Shown: in pieces, positions 1 through 13,100 of the stretch | Position numbering within the stretch: position 1 is the first letter of the stretch | Layout: each line of letters opens with the position of its first letter | Source of the DNA: Arbacia lixula | Taxonomy: Eukaryota; Echinodermata; Echinoidea; Arbacioida; Arbaciidae | Direction: 5' to 3' | NCBI GenBank assembly: GCA_963669155.1 | Contig: OZ022589.1 | Coordinates: 22,176,042 to 22,240,041, forward strand | DNA length: 64,000 nucleotides | Position numbers and translations under genes: made by a program | Notes under the pieces: generated by a model | Told to the model about the DNA's origin: nothing | What the model saw: only the letters and a program-made list of their open reading frames with translations | The model's database searches: none

Positions 1-22
1 ACTGACTTCTACCAGTATGTTG
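1..22 (+). CDS. Integrin alpha exon (3' end only), end of a propeller strand
   Basis: The first 22 bases read TDFYQYV plus one base and stop at a GTAAGT donor. Joined to the next exon they give [11 protein letters not shown], which fits the 'YLGYAVTSGHF'-type strand of integrin propeller blades. The split codon (G plus GC) makes glycine, as the family requires. Too short to stand alone; the phase and motif match make it convincing. Confidence 0.75.
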
Positions 23-2829
23 GTAAGTGATATCACTTGATATCCCATGATCAGACACATGCGTCTGTCCTTGGATCATATTACCACACTTTGCTGGCTC
101 AAGGTTTTCTCTCTGAATATTTGATAAGGTTTTCCAATGGGCAATGCCATCAACAGTCTTATATACACAAAACAATGGTGAGTGTAACTTGTAAAAGGAA
201 TTTATGGTATTTCAACAGTAGAGCTAAATAGTTGCTGTTATAAAAAGAAACATGGAATTACAGTTCAAATAAAATGTTCTTACTACAAACTGCTCCAAAA
301 TGAGTATAGGTATAATTGTAGAGTCAACTGTCAATCTGTTTAAAACAGAAATGAAAACAACACCATTTTATTAATGTGTATTCCTTCATTTATTGTACCA
401 AAAGCATAGTAAATACAAGACTGAAAAACAGAAGTTAAAGAAGTACATATACCTATAGCTTGAGTGCAAAAACAATTTGGTTACAAGTTGAGGCGATAGG
501 TCAGTTTACACTCACAATCCTTAAGACCCACTTGTATGCACACATTGATATGTTACAGAGAAAACATATTGAACATCTTTCACAAATCATAAAAAGCATA
601 CGTACCTATCAATTGCATGGAGTAATACAGCAGATGAATCACCCGCTCATGACATCAACTCTCCTCTATTGCTCTAGGTATATTGGTGTAGCCCTTAAAG
701 GGAAACGCCCACCCTGATATTAAAGGGAATATACTGTACTGGGAAGACAAAAAAGTCTTCAAAAGGGGATCGTGAGTAATCTTCTTGCCAATGGTCTAAG
801 TTTATGTATTGTTCATTTTAGAAAGTTGCTGAAAGTTATTTGCCCTCAAATGATCCACATTTTGACTGATTAGGAATTAAATCCCAAATTCTGACATTGT
901 TCGGCCCGAACATTTCAGGAAATTGTGATTTAATGTTTAATTACTCCAAATGTGGATCATTTGAGGGCAAATAACTTTCAGCAAGTTTCTAAAATGAACA
1001 ATACATAAATTTTAGACCGTTGGCAAGAAGATTACTCACAATCCCCTTTTGAAGTTTTTTTTTGTCTTCCCAGTACAGTATGTGCCCTTTAAATTGGTTC
1101 AAACCAGAGCAGCAAAATGAAAGTAACATATTGGTGGAAGCGTGACAAAACCTGTCAAACAGAAGAACGATATGACTCTTTAAGTATCTCTGTACATGAG
1201 AAAATTAGAAAAGTAGACTTTAAATTGATTGAGATTAATTGTAACTCTTTATTACATGGGGTCCATGGTTTTCCTTTCTCTGCTACCCTACACCAGGGGG
1301 ACACGTAATCACCATGCAAATTATTGTAATGATGATGATAAGTATCCCCATTATGCTATTTTCCATTCAAAGATAACACATGTGTCTCCCGGTCTGATCT
1401 TCCCCATGTTGCACATTTGGTTGCCATAGAATTTGTTGTAATAGAGTACCGAAGTGTGATGTGATTTGAGCATTATCATCAAGACAGCTGTTTCTACACA
1501 ATGTGGGTAGAGCATGCAGCGGTGATCACAACAGGGACTGTAATTGGGAATGCCCGACACTAGCCCGATAGACAATATCGGGCAGCTAAACCTCTTACTG
1601 GAGTGAGTTTGTTTAAAGCCAATTGTCTTGACAACATGTTGATATGATGACACCACTTCAGTACTGTATGATGACAGTGGTACATGTGTGTATGTCACAT
1701 GTGAATCTATTCACAAGTAACATACACAAATCCCATAGATGACTATTTTGTTTGGTCCATAAAGGCTTTGGTATCATCACCATGAAACATTTGCCATAAA
1801 CAAAGAAAAGACATGCATTCCTTCCTATGTAGGCTATGCGACATCCGTGGGGCACTTCATGTCGACATCATCGCAGGAAGGGGCAACGGGAGCACCCCGG
1901 GCCGGCGGACTCGTTGGAAAGGTCTACATCCACGATCTCAAGAACTTCACCGTCTTCCAAGAGCTCCACGGAGAGATGGTGAGCAGCAATGCAGTTTGTT
2001 GTAGGCTTCAAAAGCAGCGATTGCATGGTCTTGTCTAGCTGCAATCTTTGTGGAATCTAATATATAATATATAATATAAAATAAGAAAGTTGGCAGTCCT
2101 CTCTGAATAGCGCAATTTCAGTGGATATTTTGTGCTAATTTGCGCATTATGGAGGCTGCGCTTGCTGGCTCTTGAAGTAGTATGTGAACGTGTGCAAGAA
2201 TAAGTGAGATCGCAGCCTTAGTCAAGATCTCTAAAGATCTCTTGTGTGTGAATGCCTCTTTTGTTTCAGGACACCAGCTTCTGCTGCATGCCTCAGGAGA
2301 TAGAAGGGAACGGAATGGAATATATATATGATATGATATAATATAATATAATATAATATAATATAATATAATATAATATAATATAATATAATATAATATA
2401 ATATAATATAATATAATATAATATAATATAATATAATATAATATAATATAATATAATATAATATAATATAATATAATATAATATAATAATATATAATATA
2501 ATATAATACAATGCAATTAATGTAGCATTGTATAATATAATGTGATATAATATATGAAATGAAAGGAAAATGTGTCTGTTTTCTTCCACAGATGAACACA
2601 TACTTTGGTGGAGCTGTGGAAGCCTTAGACATCAACAACGATGGGCTGTATGACCTGCTGGTTGGGGCTCCTTTGTATTCCACCGACATGGACGAAGGCC
2701 GGGTATACGTCTATATGAACCGGGGTGGGGTAAGTGTGATCTCAGTCCTGCAGTGGATCAAATATAAGCACTATATAAGCTGTTATTTCACACGTTTCTG
2801 TAGGGTTGCAAATTTAACTACACATGAAA

Positions 2830-2905
<76 letters not shown>

Positions 2906-4793
2906 GTAGATAGATGGATGGAGTTATGGATGGATGGATGGATGGATGGATAGATAGATAGATAGATAGATAAATACGTAGGTAGATAGAGAGATAAATA
3001 GATGAATAGCAACAGGGATATTATTTATTTATTTATTTCCTTCCAGTTTTATTTAAGCAGGGTGGCCTCGTCAGTTATAAAACTGCTGTCACTAAGGGCC
3101 CTGACAGATAGAAAATGACATTAAAATATATAACAATAATAGATCAATACAAAACATATCAACATCTTCAACAAAATCAATGAACAAGATATAACATGGT
3201 AAAACCAATAGTAGCATCAACTACTTCATATCATGTGATGAAGATTGTAGCCTATATGATAAAGCATTACACACATTTAGAGATGTGGCAGAATGAAAGG
3301 GATATTGCAAAATTATAAAAAGAGTAGGTAATCAGGAAAGTCCAATGCTAACTACAGTATGCGATAGATAGATATCAGAGAGGTAGAAAGATAGCAAGTT
3401 TGATAGATAAATAGATAGCAGATAGGTAGATAGATTGACTTATTGATTGTCTAAGAAGCAACATATGTATCGAAATAACATGAATGAAGAAGTAAAGAAG
3501 TGAAGATGAAACAGATTGGCCCTTCTTCTCTGACTGCAGAGTTCCCCACTGCAGCTGCATCAGTCCATCGATGGGACAACAACTCCTGGCTCTCGTTTTG
3601 GTCACATCATCACTAGCATCGGTGACCTGGGGAAAGACGATTATACAGGTACTGTAGTATCATAATGAGTCAGTATTCGATAGGTTTGTTATTTCATGTA
3701 CATGTTTATGTAATCAACTTATCAATTACCACTTTTTGATGATAGAAGAAATTGTGTTTCCATGCTCACTCGCCATTTCAACATGTTAATGAAGCTTTCA
3801 ACAGGCCCCACGCAAGACCACCGCAAGTGTGAAAAAGAAATCATTGATTAAAATATCACTAAATTGATTGTTCAACTCTATTCTGCCTGGAAAAAAACAA
3901 TAGAATACATAAGAAATTTGAAGAAATAAGATAAAACATAAGAATTGATTTGTTATATCAAAGTCTTTTAACATGAAATTATTGATTATGCTACTCAGGA
4001 TTTCAAGAGAAAGTTTGACCTTCATGCCATCTTTTTTTAATGAAATATAATGAAATTAGAAAAATATGCATCTAATTTGCATAAATCACAATTTTCTGCT
4101 TGGCTTATGATAGTGGCACAATACTTGCCAATACGAACCAATATCCAAGGCAGCCACTTTGAATGTTTTGCAGAGAGACATTAATAGGTGATTAAATCTT
4201 TGTTTTTTCTGTTTTCACTCTCTGTAGTAATGCCAATGATTGAACAATGAAAAACAGAAAAAGGATCTAATATACAGAGCAAATACGTCATATATTTCGT
4301 GGGGTTTTTATTTTCGCAAATTTTGCGAGCCTGGACTAGTCACGAATTTAACAACACGCGAAATCATGAATACGATGCTCGAGCACGTGTACTATTAGTA
4401 CTAGTACTCCACGATAGCGAATTGAACCACTTGCGAAAATGTCGGGGAGTCCCGATTCGCGGAAAATTAGACTTGCGAAATATATGGCATATACAGTAAT
4501 TTCTGTTTTTTTTGTCTCTCTGCAGATGTTGCGATTGGGGCTCCATATGAGGACGGTGGTATAGTGTACATCTATCAATGTACAGAGCATGGCATTGATT
4601 TAGCCCCATCACAGGTAAAATTTGATTTTGTTTTTGATTGAGACTTTTATTCATTGATGGGTCGTGTACAGCATTTTGGACATCATCTAGGAAGAGAGAG
4701 AGAGAGAGATATATATATATAGGGAGAAAGGGAGGGAGGAAGAAAGTGAGGGAGAGAGGAGGGGGGAGAGAGAGAGGAAGAGAAAGAGAAAGG

Positions 4794-4855
<62 letters not shown>

Positions 4856-6497
4856 GGGGGGGAGAGAAAGAGACGTAGGTAAGGAGAGACACGAAGAGAA
4901 AGAGAAAGAAGAAGAGAGAGAGATGGGGAGGAGAGAGGGGAAACTGGAAGAGGGGGAGAGAGGGTAGGGGGGGGGGCGAGGAATATTAAGGAGAAGGTGA
5001 AGAAAGAGAAAAGTGATGGGAGGTAAAATGAGGTGCTACAATAACACAGCACTTGATGGAAGAAGGAAGGGGTCTTTACCATTCATTCATTAAAGATGAT
5101 GCCTTCTTAACATGAGTATCAAAAATGTCAAAAGAGAGAGAAGGGGGTGGGGAACCCCCCCCCCCCCCCCCCCCCCCCCTCTTCAGGCAGAGGAGAAGCC
5201 TCTTCATACTTCTCCTCTTCAGGGAGAAGGAAGTATTGATCTTGTCTGGTTTCTTTGAAATGATTACCTTTCTTAAAAGTTTCTAGAGTTTGTGTACTGT
5301 CAGAAACGCCTGTCACGTGATTTGGTACCATTTTAATCTACCTAATTTGTTTGAGTGTCAAATTTGTTTGCGAGAGATTGGGACCAAATTTTCAATGTGT
5401 GTGGGTTTTCTTTTTTGTAAGAGTCTCCCCATCTCCCTCTCTTTCCTCTTTGTGTCATTTTGATTGGCTGTCAGCTTCTTACTTATAGCAATATCGTTCT
5501 GCCAAGGCACTTAACCCTGTCCCTGCCCATGCTGTTTTCATGCACCAGTGATACTTAACGCTCATCATGCAGAGCAATATATCAGCTGATAACGGTTAAA
5601 TAAGAATGTCTAGGAGCAGCCACCTCCCATGTTTGATGAACGTGTTGATGGCTCTTTACCAGAGCTGAGCAGGGGGATGGGGTTACCCCCATGGGTCAAT
5701 ATTGACCACAACACCTTCATGACCTGGTAGGTGATTCGGTTTTGATCCCCTTTGTGGACACAACGTCTTGGGTAATCATCTTAGGGTCCACTTACACCGC
5801 CCTGTTTGTTCATTTGTCAAATCTAAGACTTTGTGAATCGCCCCATCTTGGGATTGCTACCACCTTCCATTTAAAGGTTGCCCCGACAGATTGAATGTCT
5901 GTACTTGTTGAAACACATTCAAGTTTCACTTCAAAATTTGAATGTTATACTTTTGTAAGATCATCAGAGAAATTGGTAGAAATGTGCTTTTATATAGTTT
6001 ATAGTTACTCATTTTTCATTAAGTATCTGGACATGAGCAGCATTATAATTAAGGGTTTGTCATTTGTAACTTCTATATTGAAGGCAAATACATTAATTGA
6101 AAATATGACCCCTTTTATTAATCCTGTAGCTATATAACTGGTGAATTTAAATATTTTTTACATTTGGATAAATTCAATCGTTGCCTTTAAGAATTTTGCT
6201 TTTTTACGTTATGAAACTGCATGTAGAGGTCAAACTGAAAATGAAAATTTAAAATGAAAATGAAAATCTTTGTAAAGATTCTGACTTGAAAGGAAGTAGA
6301 AATCTAGGTAGAGGTAGTAGGCAAGTTCTTTCCGGCAGACCCAGCTTATTTTATAATGTACATGGTTGGCTTTCTTTATCCAGTCTTGGTCAGTTTTAAC
6401 TTTTCTGTGATGTTTTATTTTTTTGTGAAATGGAGAGGAGACAGAGAGGTAGAGAGGTAGTAAGAGGTAGTACGAGAAGAAAGAGGGAGATAGAGTT

Positions 6498-6556
<59 letters not shown>

Positions 6557-7153
6557 AGCAGGAAGACAGAAAGAGAGAATGTGAGAAAAAAAAAATCCAC
6601 AAATCCACATCTTCAGTTTGGTCTAGTGTTCCAAGAAATATTTGTGCCTTTGACATTTGCAGCTGATCAGGGGACGGGACATCGATCCAACCATCGAATC
6701 ATTTGGCAGCGCAATCTCTGGGGGACATGACTTTGATTCGAGCGGCTATCCAGACATTGCCATTGGTGCCTATGCAAACGACTCTGTGTACCTCTACAAG
6801 TAAGTCAAAGAAAACATATGAGACTCGCTCTGCTAAAAACCCTAAACTCTTATTTTTTCCCCCAAATGATCTACAACACTTTGAAAGGTTATTGTTTCCA
6901 TTGTATTAGTGAAAAAAATGTCATTTAGGTAAGCCTGAACATCATTATTTTTATGTTAGACTTTTATTTCATTACACAATCCTCATATCATTTTGTTAAA
7001 GATAATATATAATATATTGTGTTGTAGCAATTAAGAGGGTTTTTTTTAATTTTGTCTATTTTATTTTACCCTTTGTAAAATCTGTGCAATTCAGCTCTTG
7101 TTTGTGACTTGAGTTGTTTTTATCAATAAGATATCCCTGTAAATCAATCAATG

Positions 7154-7186
<33 letters not shown>

Positions 7187-10100
7187 ATCATTCCACAGAA
7201 CACGACCTATACTTGACCTCTTGGTGAACCTCACTGTGACCCCTGACCCCATGGACCCTGAGAATCCAGCATGCCGGGATGAGCAGGGCGTTTGCCTCAA
7301 GATTCAGGTGTGCTTCAATTATGAGGGCCCCAGTCCCGGCGCCCTCCCGGGAGATATTGGTACGTCTTCAAAATCAAACCTTCAAACAATCGTAACTTTC
7401 TTACCCTTGGACGGATTTTTATCAAACCTTCACTAATATGTTCTTTCATGTTTCTGTGTTTATCAAAGCTAATTTAATATCAGGATGGACAATCCCTTTA
7501 AGGGGGTGTGACCTCGTAATGTGAGGAAGAAGGTATATCAGATAATTGCAGTGGTAATGGCAGCTCATATCAAGGCTGAACACGCTATTAAGTGCGCTCA
7601 CATATCCAATGCAACAGTGCTTTGACTGGCCTGTAAAGAGTTATTAAAGGGATAGTCCACCTGGAAAATAATTTGAAAACAGAAACGTGACAGAAACATA
7701 TTAGTGAAGGTTTGACGAAAATCAGTCATAGGAAAAGAAAGTTATCAGATTTTGACATTTCAATTTTGTGCTCTCTCATATGTTGTGTACACTATAATTA
7801 CATAAATTGCTCTTTTCCTGTTTTTGACAATGGAATGATTTTTTTCATCTCATACAGGTATGTGGGTAAAAACGTATTTCTGTTAATGTTTCAATGAACA
7901 GGTGCACGGATGCATTTTTCCTTTTAGAAAATGCACATTTTTGAGACAACATACACAACATATGGGAGAGTGCCTCGCATATGTCACAAAATCAAAACTT
8001 TAAAAGATCGTAACTTTCTTATCCTTTGGCAGATTTTCATCAAACCTTCGCTTATATGTTTCTTTCATGTGTCTGCTTCTATTGAAACAAGAATGATTTC
8101 AAGGTAAACTATCCCTTTAAGTGACATGCTGTCATTCAGTCCTTTTCTCTCTACACATTGGAATCCTCCAGAGGTTATCTTTGATCTGGAGTTGGACCAT
8201 GTCAAAACCGCTGAAGGTCTCAAACCGCGCTTCCTGATCGACAATAACGGAACCATGGATGCCATCATGAACACCACCGAGACAATTTTTCGATTCGTGA
8301 ACACGTGTTTCAACTACACAGCGTATCTACAGGTAAGGACTGTCTGTCACGTATCTTGAAGTAACCTACATGCCTGCATGGAATTTTCTCTGTTTCTTTC
8401 TTAGTTGATTCCCTCACTCGGAACAAATGCACATCTGGAACAAAGATCGTGAGTTCAAATTACTCAATTTGACAGACATATAAAAACATTATTTGACAAG
8501 AAGGAGGTGTGCCCTTACAAAATTGTAGGGTCCTGATGGGTGATAAAGAGTATTGAAGTGGTGTCATCACATCCACTGACAGAGACACTTCTGGTTCTAC
8601 AGACCCTCCCTCAAACAAGATGTATGCTGTTCTGACATTGCCTAATGGACTAGTGCCTGGCGTTGCCAACGACAGTTAGCGGTATGATTACAGAGAGAGT
8701 TGTCATGGTAACCAGAGAATCGGCGGTGCTGAACATATGAGATCAAAGAGAAAATCTTTGTGAAGCATTCTTGTGTGACTAGAAGGAGAGTACAATGAAT
8801 CTGCATTTAATTAAACGGCTGATGGTACTCCATGTATAATAGCTCCATGCTTGGATGTAAGATCTGTTTCTTTTGTTATATTGAACCACCCTATATCAAA
8901 TGATGGCATCCTTATCATACCATTCTGCTGTCAGAGAGATTGATGAACGTCATTGCATTCTTGTTGGAATTACCATCAGTGTCTTATAATCAATACATAA
9001 ACATGTGCTGGTTTCAACAGTTTTTGACTGGGCCTGTGTTTATGCTGGTTGGCTGTTCTCAACTTAGATACTGAGCAGCACAACTCTCGCATAATCTGCT
9101 GTATGGACAATAGACACCAGGCTATGAATAAGCTTCAAATTATCTTAAGGTGCAATTAAGCCACAGCCCTTTCGTTACTGCAGTTCCCTGACAAAAGCTG
9201 ATATCCTAACTGGACAAGGGTTCATGGAGCCTGCAGTCTAACCATAGGCAGCGGGTCAAATCATGATTTCTCTCCCAACCCTGGCTCTCTCAGACCACTG
9301 CGACAGATTTCCTGACCGCTATGCCGGTTGACCTGACCTACATTCTGATGGACTACCCCGTAGAGCCACCTGCGAGGGGTGACAGTTCCAACCGCTTCCC
9401 AGATGGTCTTTCCCCCGTCATGAAGAGCTACCAGTGTGCCGCTGTCGTCAAGAGTGAAGATGTAAGTCTGTGCCTCCTACTTATCAGCACATGAAATGAT
9501 ACAATGAAATGGCATCATTCTGTTTTGTCATTACAGTCTCTTTCATGCTCATATTCATCTCTGATCACCTCAGTGGTTTGTTAGGTCTAGTGTGACGTAA
9601 GTCCTGTGTGCTGCGTTGTCGTGCTTACAAGCTGGGAGGTATGGACAAATCATTAAAGAGTTACTAAATAAGAAAAATAAGTTCCCACTAATCTATATAA
9701 AATTATCCACTAAAAACGAATTTCAAACGAATCTGTTTGCCGCAATAAAGTCTTATTTTTACGAAAATTTGAAAAAACGCCGAAAAGTCAAAATGCCATA
9801 AATGCCAACGGCGTGAATGAAATATTTTATTCACGCCGTTCAAACAATACGTTACCAATGGGAACGCCAAAGCTGGTCCGAGGTTTGTCTGAGTAGCAAC
9901 AACTTATAGATTCAAAGTGTATTCCATCCATTGAATCTGAACGACAAGATACAGGTGAATGCAATAACGCGTTACCATTATGCCCCCTCCCCTGTCGAAA
10001 TTTTGTCGGTACTTCCGAACGCCTCAATATTTTGGTACGAAATTTCATGACTTTTTTTCTCTGATCCTTCCCGCATATTTTGATACCAAATTTATGGCGA

Positions 10101-13100
10101 TCGGACCTACCGTGCGGGTGTCAGATTACATTTACCGAACACATGTCACTGAAATTTCGCTATTTCTCTGTTAGACTGTGTATAACCCTATCGACAAAAT
10201 CAGGAGCTTTTCCATTTTGTGGTATACGTACGTGTCTCGTAAGTATCATTGTTTCAAATAGTGTAATTAATTACCACACACACATGCACACCCACACCCA
10301 AATGGCGAAAAAACAAAGAAAATTGAAAAACGATAAAATACATAAGAAATAATTATAACAAACTATCTTTTTCTTACAGGAATTGATGAGGGAGTTATGA
10401 CAGACGAAAATATGAAAATACGAAAATGTTACGTCATTACGCAACCACGGCATGGGGGTATACAAATTTGGTATCAAAAGTTGCGCAAAACTCAAGAAGG
10501 AAAAAGTCATGAAATGGCGCGCAAACGTTTTATGCACAAAAAAAATTATCACGGTTTAAGTACCGGTAGGGGCCTTTTATGCCCCCCCCCCCCGGTCATT
10601 TTAGGGTTAAGGGAGAGTCCTGTACAACCTATGACATGGTTTTTTGTCATCATCCTTACATTACTGATATGGTCAGGAGTCAGGATGTCAGTCATACTCT
10701 TAACTCTTTCTTCTCTGCAGGTCAACTTTGTCAGTGATTGTGGTGAAGATGGGATCTGCTCAACGGACATTCGACTCAAGGGAGATATCGAAATCGAAGG
10801 GTAAGTTTTCAGCTTAAGACTGATATGTGGTGCTGTAGAGGTCATCAATATATGTATCAAATTGCTTTTCAATGATTAGTTTTTTTTAAACAGGAACTAT
10901 TATACTTAGGATGTTCAATGTAGCCATGCTCATATTTTGGATAAATAAAAGTACCAAAGAGCTGCTCGCGCTTGAAATCCATCATTATTTGTTGTAATAC
11001 AAAGAAAAAGACAAAAGACAAAATGTAATTTAGATGGTGGTCAGGGGATTTGTCACCGGTGTTGGTGTTGGGATGGCCTCCCCAAAATGAATCACAACAC
11101 CCATCCACACCTCCATTTCTGTGGCTAGTTGAGAACCGACTGCTTGGCCAGTAACAGATAAACTAGCTCAGTCTGTCTGATCCTGCACCATTGCCAACAA
11201 GCCAGTATTGCAGACATATAAGCCCAAGACCTGAGGTTATGGCTCGAGTTCATCTGGCCCATTATGATCCCACCGCTGCCACCTAGCCAGTATTGCAGAA
11301 ATATAAGCCCAATAGCTGACGTTATGACTTCAGTATATCGACTGTTGATATCGGCACTGTCACGGTCTTCCCAAGGATTCATCTCATGTGTTTCGGTCAC
11401 CGTCACGGTGTTCCCATGGATGATTCTTGCGATGCGGACACCAAGTCGTTGGGATATTACGCTCCTTTTTCCCCAGTACCATAGTCTTGTGCACGCACCA
11501 TGCAGCGTTTTGTAACACAAGATTTGATTGGACAGGATTAAGTGCAGGTCAGGAGATCTTTTACTAGTACCTAGTACGTCCCCATATACGTACACGTGGA
11601 TTGACGTGTATCTACAGTATACATAAGCTAGTTCATGGATCTGTTGTAATGACTATCACTTTTGTGTAGCTAACAATGGCCTTTATATATATAGGCCTAC
11701 TTTTTCAAGCAATGTGTAGTGCTGAGGGAGTCGTATGTTGCCGTTCTACCTGTCATTGTGGGGTATATAGTGACCCAGCAGACTGACACCCCATGCATTT
11801 TCATCAGCTTTACACACCAAACATTTAGCTACCCCCCCCCCCCTCTTAACATCATAAAGACCCCACTGCCACATACCGATAGGCGTGAGCATATTCATGG
11901 ATACACGTGACTGACACCGTGACGGTGCGATACCTTTCTGATACATGTACTAGCATATGTGTCCCCAACACAAAACAAATTGAGAGGATTTAGCAGTTAT
12001 GTTTGTGAGATTTGGTACATGTTATTGTGAGCATGGACCAATTTTCATGATTTTTGTCAAAAGCCTACTATACCTTTTAACATCTTGAATTCCCTTTTTT
12101 GCTCACTCAGGAACCCCAGCGTGATCATCGTGGGGGGTCCATCCCAGCTCTACATCAACGCTCGGGTGGAGAACGTCGGGGAGGAGGCCCATCAGGCTTA
12201 CCTGGTCATCAACCACCCTATCGACGTCAGATACGAAGGGCTAGAGATAAATGAGGTATATTGAGTTGGTAAACTAACAGAGGTGTAAATTGTGGATAGA
12301 GGTACAATGGGAAAATTTATTCATGCAACGTTTATTTCATTTCACTTCTTTCCACAGAAGCCCTGTGTTGCATGTACATAAAAGTAAAATATAAATAATA
12401 CAAATGGAAAATAACTGGTGGATATATTATATTACACTCACATTAAAAGTAAAAACAAAAGAATCACTTAGTAAATTAGCTCTTAATAATGATTGTATGA
12501 ATAAATTAATGGAAAGTAGTTAGATAGATTGAGAGATGGATTGAGAGAGAAATAAATATATACAGATATATAGATACACAGAGGGATAGACACATAGATA
12601 GAAAGATGTATAGAAAAACAGATAAACGAATGGATGGATATATATACATCAGGAGATTGGTAGATAAGAGATACAAAAAACTAAGAGCTGGAGTGATGGA
12701 TGATTTCATTTAGATTGTCCAATTTTTCTCAAATTTTTGCCAAGCTGAATTATCTGTTTTCACTACTACCTGTACCTAAAAAAAGTTACTTTCCTGCAAA
12801 TACATTTATGCATCACAGCACACCTAGAGCATATTAGTGGGATGTTGATTTTGCATACAAAAAAATACTTGTCACTTCAAAACAATCCACCCTGTGCATT
12901 AAAACATCAACAAAGACCTGAACAAAGCATTATCTTCTTCTTCTTCAGCCGTTGTCGATCCACTGCTGGATGAAGGCCTCAGCATGGTCTCTCCACTTAT
13001 CTCTTTCCATCGCATATTTATACCAGTTGGCATCATGCCAGAATTGCCCTATTTCATCTCTCCATCTCTTTCTTTGTCTGCCTCTGTTTCTTTTTCCGTC

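Larger units (their letters stand above)
23..1832 (+). other. Integrin intron with two inverted-repeat elements
   Basis: Intron bounded by GTAAGT and a TATGTAG acceptor. Bases 23-719 hold nothing recognisable. Two foldback elements, described separately, occupy 720-1092 and about 1442-1668. Short open frames here show no family resemblance. Confidence 0.7.
4615..6662 (+). other. Integrin intron with purine-rich tracts
   Basis: A 2.05-kb intron holding two GA-rich stretches and a poly-C run. Bases 5470-5870 are GC-richer and look like an old inserted repeat, but no end structure was found; 5900-6480 shows nothing. Confidence 0.65.
7360..8171 (+). other. Integrin intron built largely of one MITE family
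   Basis: Almost half of this 812-bp intron is one complete TIR element, and the first 140 bp are a partial copy of the same family (both listed separately). Confidence 0.75.

Noticed and set aside
2118-2689. Minus-strand frames of repeated Ile/Leu/Tyr
   Set aside because: Translation of the ATAAT microsatellite.
4638-5082. Arg/Glu- and Leu/Ser-rich frames
   Set aside because: Products of the GA tract, no family resemblance.
5470-5870. Possible tRNA-derived SINE (GGTTTTGATCC resembling a B box)
   Set aside because: No matching A box, tail or second copy found.
10397-10804. 135-residue frame ending in integrin sequence
   Set aside because: Intron read-through into the exon at 10721; only the exon part is real.
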